Assembly (NCBI GenBank): GCA_022414725.1
Contig: CM039462.1
Coordinates: 37,747,186-37,811,185, forward strand
From: Microglena sp. YARC
Taxonomy: Eukaryota; Chlorophyta; Chlorophyceae; Chlamydomonadales; Chlamydomonadaceae
DNA: 64,000 bases
Reading direction: 5' to 3'
In this document: positions 40,129 through 50,378 of the stretch, one piece after another
Layout of the letters: each line of letters starts with the position of its first letter
Numbering within the stretch: the stretch's first letter is position 1
Program-made: the position numbers and the translations under genes
Notes under the pieces: generated by a model
The model's database searches: none
What the model was told of the DNA's origin: nothing
The model's input: the letters and a program-made list of their open reading frames with translations, nothing else

Positions 40129-40726
40129 TGAAGCGGAACTATGTTAAATGGCAGTGGTAGTTACGTAGCGTGAATACAGATGTAATATAAGACTTGGGGA
40201 GCCTCTTTAGCGATTACAATGGTCTAGTGGTAGACCAGATTGCTATTGAACGAAGAGTCGGGGGTCCGACTCCCCCTTCAGTCGCTCTTGGCGTTGCAGG
40301 TCGTCGTCAACCGCGATGGTAGCTTGTCGTTGAGGTAGGAGACCGCTCCCCACCCGCGTACGACGGGCTCCCTCAATACCACGCCCCACCAGGCGTTATC
40401 ATTACTTTTTTTTAAGACTTGGGGGCGCCTAAAGACACCGAGTAAGAACTCTTGATTAGATTAGCTTCCTCGACCTGCGAGGCTGATTTATAGTAGTGTC
40501 GCGCACGCACGGGCGGGCGAGACATTCTGTATGTAACTGCTAGCCCTAGGGCTAGGTTGTAGGTATCGCAGGCAGCTGTTACCGAGACCGGGTAAGATAC
40601 CGGTTCCAGGCGGTTACGGCCCGCGGGCGGTACCCACTACTTGGCATGGTTACGGACAGGTAGTACGACGAGTGCTCTCGGCGTATACCTGACCTGTAAC
40701 CACTGTAGCAAGCCTATCCTGCTACA
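40129..40726 (-). repeat. 3' LTR of element E, interrupted by a SINE
   Basis: 598 bp. Without the SINE and its target duplication (225 bp) it is 373 bp, 15 bp longer than the other LTR because that one has a small deletion near 48357. Confidence 0.92.
40200..40413 (+). mobile_element. tRNA-derived SINE inserted in the LTR of element E
   Basis: 214 bp flanked by the 11-bp target duplication AAGACTTGGGG (40189-40199, 40414-40424). The 5' part (40209-40286) resembles a tRNA: a 7-bp acceptor stem AGCGATT/AGTCGCT, an A-box TGGTCTAGTGGTAGA and a B-box GGGGTCCGACTCCCC. The middle is unrelated and the 3' end is ACCACGCCCCACCAGGCG, TTATCATTAC and a T-run. The anticodon arm does not fold well, as usual for a SINE head. 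Confidence 0.85.
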
Positions 40727-40740
40727 CTCCCCCCCCCCTC
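40727..40740 (-). promoter_or_regulatory. Polypurine tract of element E
   Basis: Reads GAGGGGGGGGGGAG on the minus strand, next to the 3' LTR. Confidence 0.88.
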
Positions 40741-40822
40741 TGAACCCCCCGGTCTCCTTGAGTCCGGGTAGTACAGAGAGAATTATAATGAATACCCTGG
40801 GTATCCAAGTTGGTGTCTTTGT

Positions 40823-41023
40823 CTACTTGAAATTTACCTTCTTCTTCTTAGATGGTACTCTCCTTGTGGCAACATTCGTAGGCTTGGCCATGTACTCATG
40901 GTATGCCTGTAAATGTTTCACATTCTGTTCAGGTTCCCAACTATCCTGATCATCTCCAAATCCTTTCCATCTCACAAGGAATTTGTTGACAGGTTTAGGC
41001 TGACCTCTTCCTCTCCTTTTCTT
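40823..41023 (-). pseudogene. Chromodomain of element E
   Basis: In frame after a TAG at 41024-41026: basic KKRRGRGQ, then KFLVRWKGFGDDQDSWEPE and LQAYHEYM, a canonical chromodomain core, and a basic tail (PSKKKK). It is too short for its own start, so it must have been the C-terminus of integrase before the TAG arose, or be made by readthrough. Confidence 0.88.
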
Positions 41024-41455
41024 CTAAGGAATTGTTTTCATATCTAAGATGCATCCAACTTCCCATAACGGAGACCCATCTGTATCATACTCCAACGGCT
41101 GTGGTGGGACATATGTAGAGCTAGGTGCGTATGGTTTCACTAATGAAACATGGAATACTGGATGGACTCTCATCAGCGGAGGTAACTCTAGTTTAACAGC
41201 TGTAACCACATCAACGTTAGTTGACCCAGGGGTTCTCTTTCCCACTAGCTGAATGACTTTGTACGGTCCTGTAAACTTAGGAGCAAACTTAGGACATCCA
41301 GTGGCTTTAAACTTTAGGTTCTTTGTACTAAGGAGAACGTCTTGTCCCACCTCATACGTTACATCTCTCCGTTTCTTATTTGCTTGAGTAGCCTGTCTCT
41401 CTTGAGCCTGACTGACGCACTTCTTTGCGTACTCGAGTCTGTCTGTATACTGTGT
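41024..41455 (-). pseudogene. Integrase C-terminus of element E
   Basis: Continues in frame after a TGA at 41456-41458, at a place where Trp would fit (TGG to TGA): RLEYAKKCVSQAQERQATQ, GQDVLLSTKNLKFKATG, FTGPYKVIQLVG (GPY motif) and HPVFHVSLVKPY. Confidence 0.88.
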
Positions 41456-42619
41456 TCAAAACAAATCAGCTTTCGGCACGTAGCCACTGAGCTTTGCTTT
41501 AACTGCTAAATGAATTGGAGTGAGTGGCTGTCGTCCATAGAGGGCCATGAAAGGGCTCATCCCAATCGTTCCGTTCTTGGAATTATTGATGGCGAACTCT
41601 GCTGTGAACAAATGCTCATCCCAATCATCATGATATGGGCTGACATAATGCCTTAAAACATCTTCCAAATTCCTGTTCATAATCTCCGTCTGGCCATCCG
41701 TCTGAGGGTGGAAAGAGGTAGAAAATGCTTGCCTTATATCCAGAACCGAGGCTATTTGCTTTAGGAATTTTCCTGTAAACCTGGCATCTCTATCCGTGAT
41801 TATCTTCTCGGGTAACCCATGGTATCTGAAAACTGCCTTCAGAAGAAGATTTGCATAATCTTCCGCGTTGATATCAGTTTGGCATGGTTCTGCAATGCAA
41901 ACTTTGGAGAGTTTATCCACAAAGACTGCGACAGCATCCCTTCCATTCTTTGTTGGCGGTAGTTTAGTGATCAGATCCGAAGTGATACACTCGAAAATAA
42001 TCTTCGGGATTTCGACTGGGGTAAACAGTCCTCCTGGTTTCTGGTTTGAAGGTTTATTGATCTGGCACTGATGACAGCTCTGGATGAAAAATTTTACATC
42101 TGCTGATAAATTGGGCCAGAAAAACGTTCTTCTAAGCAAGTCTTCTGTCTTATCTCGTCCCATATGTCCAGCATATTTTGGGGTATGCATCTCTCGCATA
42201 ATATCTGTTCTCAGAGATCCAACCTGTGGAACGATAATTTTCCCTTTGGAAAAATAAAATCCCTTGTCTGTAGACCATGTCTTCTTGGGGTGAAGGAATG
42301 TAGAATCTTTACTGTACCCAGCTTTGATTTGGGTCATCCAATCTGTGGTTCGTGAGCTTGCGCAGACCATACATGCGACTACCAAAGATGTCAAAGCAGG
42401 ACTTCGACTCAGAGGGTCTGCCATGTTGGTTCTACCGGCTTCATATATCCATGTGAAGTCAAAACCCACCAATTCCTGTTCCCATCTGGCCAGTCTTCTA
42501 GACAAAATAGGTTGACTTGCAAGGAATTTCAGAGGATGGTGATCTGTAACCACTTTTAAATCTTTAGATCCCTCTGTATAGCATCGCCATTCTTTCAGGG
42601 CTGACACTGCTCCTAACAA
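41456..42619 (-). pseudogene. RNase H C-terminus and integrase core, element E
   Basis: 388-codon frame. RNase H end: VTDHHPLKFL and NMADPLSRSP. Integrase: zinc finger HMGRDKTEDLLRR ... CHQCQ; catalytic ITSDLITKLPP (Asp), IITDRDARFTGKF (Asp), TDGQTEIMNRNLED (Glu). The catalytic residues are intact. The frame differs from the upstream RT by one lost A near 42650. Confidence 0.92.
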
Positions 42620-43329
42620 TTCTTGTTCTGTGGTGGTATAATTTTTTCTGCAGAATTGAACTTCTTACTCGTATAAGCAACCGGTCTACCATCCAGAAGA
42701 AGGACAGCACCAGTTCCTAACAACGAAGCGTCTGAAACTACCGTAAAGGGTTTCTCAAAATCTGGCAGAACTAATACCGGGGCTGTGACTAAAGCTTCCT
42801 TAAGCTTCTCATAGAGTTCGGTATGGTTCGCTGACCAATGAGTACCAAAATCTGTCCCTTTTCTTGTAATTTCATGGAGAAGGGCTGTAAGTGAACTGTA
42901 TCCTTGTATGGATTTTCTGAAATAGTTAGTCAACCCTAAGAATTGCCGCAATTGCTTAACATCCTTTGGGATTGGCCACTTGGTTACTGCGGAGATCTTG
43001 GCAGGATTGACCTTGATGCCATCTCTCCCGACAATATGACCCAAAAACTTCACTTCTTTCATATTGAAGGAACACTTGCTCAACTTGACATGTAATTTCT
43101 CTTTCTCCAAAACTTCGAACACTAGCTTGATGTGTTCAACATGCTCCTCTGGAGTCTTACTGTATATCATGATATCATCCAAATATATCACTACAAATTT
43201 ATTCAAGTATTTATGGAAGACTCTGTTCATGACTGCTTGAAAAGTCGCTGGTGAATTTGCTAATCCCATTCCCAACACTTTGAATTCATAATATCCCATG
43301 GGAGTAGTGAAAGCAGTCTTATGAGCATC
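42613..43329 (-). pseudogene. Reverse transcriptase palm/thumb and RNase H start, element E
   Basis: YYEFKVLGMGLANSPATFQ, VVIYLDDIMIYSKT (intact YxDD box), LGHIVGRDGIKVNPAK, FLGLTNYFRKSIQGYSS, and the RNase H start VVSDASLLGTGAVLL. A one-base deletion in an A-run (SAEK then out of frame) ends it. Separated from the upstream RT part by a TAG at 43330. Confidence 0.92.
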
Positions 43330-44613
43330 CTACTCAGATATCTTAATCTGAAAATATCCGGAATCGAGATCCAATGAGCTGAATTTGGTACTACCGTTCA
43401 GTTTATTAATTGTTTCATCAATCCTTGGGATGGGGTACTTGTTCTTGATTGTTTTCTTGTTGAGGGCTCTCCAGTCGCACACTACCCTGAAGCCTCCTCC
43501 AGGTTTAGCAACAAACATAATGGGTGCACCAAAAGGTGATGTGCTTGGAGTGATAAACCCTTTTTTCAACAATTCTGCTACATACAGCTTACACATTTCC
43601 AACTCTGCTGGACTCATTCGTCTGCAGGGTCTATACGGTGGAACTGTATCTGCATCCAACTTGATAGTATGGCCAATGCCTCTATCTATATCTTCAAACT
43701 TGTCCAATTTTTTGAAAAGGACCTTGGATTCCTGAAGAGTCTGTCGCATGATATGTCTCGGTACTAACGTCGGACATTCTGCAGACTCTAAGAGTTTATT
43801 CTCAATAGCATCGTCTATGCTGAGAGTCTCTATTGGTGGTGGAAGTGGTAATGCTTCTTCTTGTTGTGGGGGCTGCCCAAGCTCCTCTCTTTTCCTCTTT
43901 TCTTTACCCGTCGCAGTAAAAACTGCTTTCTTTTCAGTTCGGTTATGTACACTCCCTTGCTGATTCTTACTCATACTCTGGCAAGTATGGTTACTATGAT
44001 TTGTATATTCCTGCAGATGCTCTCCATCTGAGGGGAAAACAAGGCCCTTTCCTGTTACGGAAGGTTCCAGTCCTTGTTCCTGATCATTTGTCTCTTGTCT
44101 GGCAGATTCTTCAGACATGGGCGCTAGCAGGTCTTCTATGCTGTTGATACTTCCATCTCCTTTCTTCTTGATGGAGACTAGGAAATGTCTCGACCCTTTC
44201 CTCAAGGCTCGAACAGCTTGTTTGGCAGACATCACGACATCCTGTGTCAGTGTTAAACCGTTCTGGTTAGTCTCCATGTAATGAATGTATTCGGCCGATC
44301 TCGTGTACGTATCTCCTTTTGAGATTGGGTATAGTGTACATTTAGGAGATGCCAACATTACACACTGCTTTTTGTAGCTAACCTCGGCTTCCGTGGCTTC
44401 TAGCCAATCTTCGCCTAGAATGAGGTCAACTCCTGCTATCAATTTCTTTACCACTAACACTTTTTGTGTACCAATGTACGTGCCAATCCTGAGGCGCATT
44501 TCTGCTGTCCCCGTGACATCCATACTGGTTTCTCCAGCCACTTGTATATTATCTTGGCTGTTTGTCACGTGCAATCCTGCTTTACTTGCTAGGTCTGCTG
44601 TGATGAAGGAGTT
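43330..44613 (-). pseudogene. Protease C-terminus and N-terminal RT, element E
   Basis: Begins right after the TAA that follows the protease active site. Contains KKLIAGVDLILGEDWLEAT (protease second half), a long low-similarity linker, then GHTIKLDADTVPPY, MSPAELEMCKLYVAELLKKG, FITPSTSPFGAPIMFVAKPG, VVCDWRALNKKTIKN and FSSLDLDSGYFQIKISE before the TAG. Same frame as both neighbours. Confidence 0.9.
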
Positions 44614-45315
44614 TTATGATCCACTGTCCACAAGTACGAGAGTAATTTGTCCTTGGACTAGACCTTGAAACACCATTTTCAACGTGGTTTTGGATGTTTT
44701 AACTTGATTCAAAACTTTTTGTTGTGTGCTTAGGTCCGGCTTATGACCTGGTGGGTCATACCAAATTTCAGTATTCTTACTGGTAGTACATTTATCCATT
44801 GTCGCTGTGCAATAGATTCTGTCTCTTCCAATATACTGTTTGATAAGCTGCATACCTTTTAGGTATTTTACCCATGGCTTTAGCTTTCCCATTGTACTTG
44901 GGAGTACGAAGACTGCAGACGTCTGAGGGTTCTTTACTTTCGTCATCGTGTAATGATGAAGCGCATCCGCTATGATTTTCTGTGGTGGGTGGATCCACAC
45001 CATTTTATCTTTGAAATCATGCTGGAAGAACTCTTCGTCTTGCAGCTGTATTGGGCATGTGGTAGCTAGGGGTTTACGATTGAATGCATCAATTCCGCAC
45101 CTGTCTCCAAGGGATTCCATAATCTCAGTGTACACCTCAGGTTTGCACATGTTACACGCAACACTTTCCTCAGCCTCGCTGGGACTCTGTGTTTTTATTT
45201 GGTTAATAACATGAACAACCGGTGAAATTTGAAAAAATCGTCTTTTCCTAGGGAACTCTACCCCCTTCCACATCATATCGGTCCTCGGTGGGTTGCCCTG
45301 CCCACTAGGACTAAC
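44614..45315 (-). pseudogene. Pol N-terminus and protease active site, element E
   Basis: In frame after the gag-terminating TAG (45316-45318). Shares the EIWYDPPGHKPDLSTQQKV segment with the QVWYDPPDSE region of A and B and ends at the protease triad VLVDSGS, followed directly by TAA and then NSFITADLASKAG in frame. A sense codon for a polar residue is expected at the TAA. Confidence 0.88.
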
Positions 45316-46655
45316 CTATTTCTTACCCCACCTAGGGCATGGCTCATTAGTAACCCGTCCTGCCTCGACCATGTGTTTTTCTGGTACGGGCTTGCTGTGT
45401 GGGCAACTGCCGCCCTTCCCCTGCGGTCTGTCGCACTGCCCGTATGGGATGTGGCAGCCTGGGCAGTTTCCTTCTTTCATCTGCCATAGCTGCTGCGCAT
45501 TGGAGATTTTCTTGTTCTTCGCATTAGCTTCTTCAGGAGGGCCTAGGAGCTTCATCACTCTCTCGGTCTTGTGGTACCCTCCAGCAGACTTGTGCGAGCC
45601 GCTGGCTGCAAACAAGGAGGTTGCCTGTGATTTGGGGGGGAAAGGGGTTTTGTAAGGGGGTTTTGCCTTCCAACTTTTGAAGGGTCCTCGTTCCTTAAAT
45701 TTCTTATCCCATTGGGACTTCTCTCGCTTCTGTGAGTTCATCACCGCATCCTTCTTGAGCAGATGTTGAGTGAGATCTTCTAGAGTTTCAAATGGCTTTG
45801 ACTTCTCGTCATAGTAGCTGACTTCTTGGAATTGAGGACTCAATGAATTCCTGAATCCTGTCAACAAGACCATCATGGGCAAATCCAACTTCCTGATTAA
45901 TCTGTTAAAATTAATGATATGGGTTTGGATGGACGTAGTCCCTTGCTTGAACTCATTCCTCATAATAGTCTCTAGGTTCTTCTCAACTTCCCTTATGGAG
46001 TGTAACACTAGAAGCTTCTTAGCCCACTCTAGGAAGTAATTCCAAGTAACCTTTGACTTATCGTGGAAGTGCTGCTCGCGCCACATCTGGTGGACTGAGT
46101 CACTCAAAGTGTGTGCCGCGGCAGTCACGATGTTGACTTCCCATTCTCTACTCCAAGGTACCGTGAAATGCATCTGTGCCAACTCGGTTACCCCCATGAC
46201 CCACTGTTCATACCCATCTAAGTTCATATTCTCTTTGAACCTAGGCTTGACGACGCTTGCCGCTTTCGTCATGCTGAACTGCTTCTTTAAAATCTGATCT
46301 TTCTGATTAATGTTCACAGACCTGCGCATGATGGGTTTAGAACCGTCCTCTGAGGAACCACTGCTTGAGTTACCTGAGCTATGGGGCTTTCTTACCTTCC
46401 TTTTGGAGCCCACATGTTCTTGTGGTGGGTAGGTCTGTGGCCTCTGCTGCTGATGTACATGCTGCTGCTGCTGCTGCTGCATTACATGTTGCGGCTGATG
46501 CCATGTCGACTGATGTTGCTGACTCTGAGGTTGCTGCTGCTGCTGCCGCTTCCTCAAAATCGCAGCATATTCAGCCGGATACGTCCCTTCTGCAGCCTCT
46601 CTAAAGTGCTTTCCAATGTCATCAAAAGACGGGCAAACCCATGGGTCGTTTTTTT
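45316..46655 (-). pseudogene. Gag capsid and Cys cluster, element E
   Basis: Open from an A9 run at about 46648-46656, where the preceding frame crosses over: DDIGKHFREAAEGTYPAEYA, a Gln-rich tract, capsid-like helices (FSMTKAASVVKPRFKENM, RNEFKQGTTSIQTHIINF, LTGFRNSLSPQFQEV), a basic linker and CPGCHIPYGQC with two more Cys downstream (C-x2-C-x6-C, as in A and B). Ends in a TAG that is in frame with pol. Confidence 0.85.
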
Positions 46656-47476
46656 TTCATTGCCCGTTGATGCTGCACCTCCAGGAAGACTTTGATAGTG
46701 TGTCTTTCTTCCCTCGATACCACTGAGTTGTCCAGACTGTTGAGCTGTTCAGCCACTTCAATGCTTGCATGTGGCCAAGTCTCACTTGCTTTCTTGACAG
46801 CGACAGCCACCTTTTTAAAAGCGGAACTATCTACTTTAGGTCTGGGCTCGTCTGGTTGGTACGGCTTATAGGGCCTAGGGGATGGCCTCTTGGCCTGAGG
46901 GCTGCCCCCATGGCTGCTACTAGGGGTGTACGTGTCAGACCGCTTGGGGCCTGGCCTTGGGCTGTACGAGATTGATCTGTTGGGAGGCTGGGGGCTACGC
47001 TCCAGGCTAGGCTTGAGGCTGGACAGGTCGCTGTTCGAGCGGCTGTTGCTCGGATAGCTAGGGGACGAGGGCGAGGCTGACAGTGATCTCTCACGGGCCC
47101 TGAATTCCTTTCTAGCTGCATGCGACCTAACGTGGTCCTTGATCGTCGCCATGAGATTTTCGTTCTCGAGGGAAAGCCTGTTGATTGCTGCACGGTTATC
47201 CGTGATTTTCTTGGATAACTTTAGAGTCGCTGCCTTACTGGACTCTGCAGTCGTGTGGGCCTGCAAATAATATTCTGCAAGCTTGTTCTGATTCTCCCGA
47301 AGCTCATCCTGCATCGGGATGATCTGCTCCCTGTGGAGATCCTCGATCTCTTTCTCATGCCTCGCGTTTTGGAGACTGAGCTCCCGACGATACGCTGTGT
47401 CGTTGCGCTCCTGTTGACTGCCCAGTCCTGCATGGGGGTGGAAAAGAGTGTCACGGTAAGAGGGTTTGCTAGACAT
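46622..47476 (-). pseudogene. Gag middle region, element E
   Basis: 284 residues: a coiled-coil-like N-terminus (REQIIPMQDELRENQNKLAEYY; KKITDNRAAINRLSLENENL), a Ser/Pro/Arg-rich linker and a helical stretch ending in HQRAMKKK at the A-run. A -1 or +1 slip there would join it to the capsid frame. Confidence 0.75.
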
Positions 47477-47491
47477 ACTGGTCTGCTCGCG

Positions 47492-48214
47492 CTACTCACT
47501 TTTCTCTTTCGTTCCTTCTTCCCCATCTGCCGGAGTTTCCGGTGCTGTGAGCGCTACTTGCGCTTCGAGCTCTGGCCCTGTCTGCCTAAGCTCTGAGCTA
47601 CGGACTTCTTGCACCTGACTGGTTGCTTTCGCTTTCGAAACAAGATTCTGTTTGCGATTGCCCCATTTGCGCTTAAGAAGCCTTCTGAGCTCATCTTGAA
47701 CAATCTTCGCTACCCGCGTCTCTGTGCTCGTTCGAGTTCTCACGGCGGGTTCAACTGTTTTTTTCTCGATCCCGACGTTCTTGTCTGGGATCTTCTTTCT
47801 CTCGGCCTGCTTGCCGGTCTGCTTAATCCCGACGTTCTTGTCTGAGATTGTTTTCCTGTCTACGGCGTTCTTGCCGGCTAGGTGAGCCTTGCTCACTTTT
47901 TCTTTGCGAACAGGGGGCAAAGTAAGGGGATTCTCGATGTTCTTACCATCTATCCTCTGTCCGAGATCCTCCATGTGCTGACCGATTCGGTCCTCCAAGA
48001 GCTCCATCTGCAACTCATGTATCCCATCAATGGGGCTGAGAAGGTTATCGGTGACTTCGGCTTCTAAGAGTCGAGCCGACTCCTTCAGCTCCTGCAGTTT
48101 GGCTCGCTTGCGCGCATTGGCCAACTGCTTGGCAGGACTGTCGCCCTGGCGAGCATGTGTCCGGGGAGAGCCTTCAGCAGGCCTCAGCCTGGGCGAGATG
48201 TAGGGAGATGTCAT
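47492..48214 (-). pseudogene. Gag N-terminus, element E
   Basis: 240 residues, Lys/Glu-rich and largely helical, with internal near-repeats (KIPDKNVGIEK / TISDKNVGIKQ). Starts MTSPYISPRLRPAEG close behind the primer site. Ends with TAG and the same frame continues into the next segment. No family domain recognised. Confidence 0.7.
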
Positions 48215-48231
48215 TGTATGATAGTACGGAC

Positions 48232-48249
48232 CATTTCCTCGCGAAACCA
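48232..48249 (-). promoter_or_regulatory. tRNA primer binding site of element E
   Basis: Minus strand TGGTTTCGCGAGGAAA, one base from the 5' LTR. The tRNA would end CCTCGCGAAACCA. The tRNA species is not identified. Confidence 0.7.
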
Positions 48250-48250
48250 G

Positions 48251-48608
48251 TGAAGCGGAACTATGTTAAATGGCAGTGGTAGTTACGTAGCGTGAATACG
48301 GATGTAATATAAGACTTGGGGGCGCCTAAAGACACCGAGTAAGAACTCTTGATTAGATGCGAGGCTGATTTATAGTAGTGTCGCGCACGCACGGGCGGGC
48401 GAGACATTCTGTATGTAACTGCTAGCCCTAGGGCTAGGTTGTAGGTATCGCAGGCAGCTGTTACCGAGACCGGGTAAGATACCGGTTCCAGGCGGTTACG
48501 GCCCGCGGGCGGTACCTACTACTTGGCATGGTTACGGACAGGTAGTACGACGAGTGCTCTCGGCGTATACCTGACCTGTAACCACTGTAGCAAGCCTATC
48601 CTGCTACA
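48251..48608 (-). repeat. 5' LTR of element E
   Basis: 358 bp, matching 40129-40726 once the SINE and a 15-bp indel are set aside, with very few substitutions. Confidence 0.95.
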
Positions 48609-49150
48609 GTGTGTCTGACAGTGATGTGTGAACAGTGGTGATGAAGGTGCTGTGTGACCAGTGGTGATGGCTGTGGTGTGTGTCTGACAGTGATGTGTGA
48701 ACAGTGGTGATGAAGATGCTGTGTGACCAGTGGTGATGGCTGTGGTGTGTGTCTGACAGTGATGTGTGAACAGTGGTGATGAAGGTGCTGTGTGACCAGT
48801 GGTGATGGCTGTGGTGTGTGTCTGACAGTGATGTGTGAACAGTGGTGATGAAGGTGCTGTGTGACCAGTGGTGATGGCTGTGGTGTGTGTCTGACAGTGA
48901 TGTGTGCCCAGTGGTGATGAAGGTGCTGTGTGACCAGTGGTGATGGCTGTGGTGTGTGTCTGACAGTGCTGTGTGAACAGTGGTGATGAGGGTGCAGGTG
49001 ACCAGTGGTGATGGCTGTGGTGTGTGTCTGACAGTGATGTGTGAACAGTGGTGATGAGGGTGCTGTGTGACCAGTGGTGATGGCTGTGGTGTGTGTCTGA
49101 CAGTGATATGTGACCAGTGGTGATGAAGGTGCTGTGTGACCAGTGGTGAT
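48609..49150. repeat. About 62-bp minisatellite, right part
   Basis: About nine units of the array seen at 39915-40128. The long His/Ser/Thr-rich frames on the minus strand are translations of the repeat. Confidence 0.95.
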
Positions 49151-49266
49151 GATGATGACAAACAGGGGGAATACAGTGGCAAAGCGATGAAAAACAGTGG
49201 CAATACAGTGGCAACACAGTGACATACATAGGTAATCATGTTTGTTGCTTGACCCATCGTCCTTAC

Positions 49267-49338
49267 CTGCACATTTACGGTCAGATTGGGGACCGGGAGC
49301 TACCGCCTCGTATTGCTCAGCGGAGCAGAGCGTAAGGT
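49267..49338 (-). CDS. Host gene, upstream exon with TNFR-like cysteine module
   Basis: 72 bp on the minus strand between a TTGCAG acceptor and a GTAAGG donor, phase 1 at both ends, so it is a symmetric shuffling-type exon. Encodes LTLCSAEQYEAVAPG, then PQSDRKCA, which aligns position by position with LRICTEDEFESTEPT...TSDRVC of the terminal exon. It would splice in frame directly to the exon at 37762. Element E and the minisatellites would then lie in an intron of about 11 kb. Confidence 0.65.
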
Positions 49339-49690
49339 CTGCAAGGTAAGGCAAGGTAAGGTAAGGTAAGGTCTGCAACTTAAGGTAAGGCTACGTCAGG
49401 TTAGGTCTGCAAGGTAAGGCAAGGCAAGGCTATGTAAGGCAAGGCCAGGCAAGGTCATGTAAGGCTAGGCTAGGCTAGGCTAGGCTAGGCTAGGCTAGGC
49501 TAGGCTAGGTAAAGTCAGGTCTGCAAGGTAAGGTAGGGCAAGGCTAGGCTAGGTAAGGTATAGTCAGGTCAGGTCTGCAAGGTAAGGTAGGGCAAGGCTA
49601 GGCTAGGTAAGGTAAGGTGAGGTCAGGTCTGCAAGGTAAGGTAAGGTGAGGTCAGGTCTGCAAGGTAAGGTAGGGCAAGGCTAGGCTAGG
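49339..49690. repeat. GGTAAG / GGCTA short satellite
   Basis: Irregular array of AAGGTAAGG, AGGCTAGGCT and GGTCTGCAAGG blocks. On the minus strand the last gives repeated CTTGCAGACC, resembling the acceptor of the adjoining exon. Confidence 0.9.
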
Positions 49691-50062
49691 TGTAACGGTA
49701 CAGACTCCTTCACAGGCTCTGACCGTTATTAGACATTTAGGTACAGTCATACCTCTGGTCTAAGTAACAGCGTACGCACGAAGAGACAGTACTTCCTCAT
49801 GTACTGCCTCTCTCACAAGCACGCCTGCTGGCTGCCTTACAATATCGGATTGCTCTCTTCACGGCCATCATGATTATACCTATTGACGAGCCTTCGAGAA
49901 CATCCTACATCCCTTACCATACTTAACAACTAACCATACTAGTGACGTAGTATCCTATAGCTACTAGCTAGACCTCCGAACCTTATTCTAATCTCCTGTC
50001 ATTCTAGCTAATAACTCTTCTCGTGTACACAACCCTTCCGCCGTTGCTTCTGAGCTGTTACA
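49691..50062 (+). repeat. 5' LTR of element B
   Basis: 372 bp, TGTAACGGTACAGACTC to GAGCTGTTACA. The ends match those of element A's LTR. Only the first 63 bp of the 3' copy are in this window. Confidence 0.88.
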
Positions 50063-50063
50063 C

Positions 50064-50081
50064 TGGTTACGGAGCTAGTCG
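50064..50081 (+). promoter_or_regulatory. tRNA primer binding site of element B
   Basis: TGGTTACGGAGCTAGTC, one base after the LTR. Diverged from the matching site in A (TGGTAGCGTAGCTGGTT). The 300 bp up to gag hold no other feature. Confidence 0.65.
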
Positions 50082-50378
50082 CGCTTCCAGCGATTCGCGC
50101 TTTCCATTGCGCAACTCCACGTTTTCAGATTTCCGAATTTCACTTTCGTTCAATTTTCGCTCTCAGTTTCCTCTGCTTCTCTCCTTTCCTTATCTAGTAA
50201 TTAGTCTGCGGTAGGGCAGCTAAGCGGACCGCATCTGCATCGAAGGCCGAGGCCAATTTGAGAGTCCGCACTGCGGCTCCAGTCCCCCCCCCGGGTATCG
50301 CTGAAGCTCTAGGGTTGGATCTTATCCCCCAGTTGCTATATCGCTGAGACAGAGGTCACCCCTGTATCCGATACGCTC

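Larger units (their letters stand above)
40129..48608 (-). mobile_element. Ty3/gypsy chromovirus element E, full length, inactive
   Basis: Inserted into the minisatellite with target duplication GTGTG (40124-40128, 48609-48613). LTRs start TGTAGCAGG and end CGCTTCA on the minus strand. Order on the minus strand: gag, protease, RT, RNase H, integrase, chromodomain. Interrupted by several in-frame stops (TAG, TAG, TAA, TAG, TGA, TAG), an A-run frameshift in gag and a one-base loss in RNase H. More distant from A and B than those are from each other. Confidence 0.95.

Noticed and set aside
40209..40286. A functional tRNA gene
   Set aside because: A and B boxes are good but the anticodon arm does not fold, and the segment is the head of a SINE with target duplications.
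48609..49150. CRISPR-like array
   Set aside because: Units are contiguous minisatellite repeats without unique spacers, in a eukaryotic context.
48519..49378. Long His/Ser/Thr-rich minus-strand frames of 220-260 codons
   Set aside because: They are translations of the 62-bp minisatellite in three frames; only the 72-bp exon at 49267-49338 is retained.
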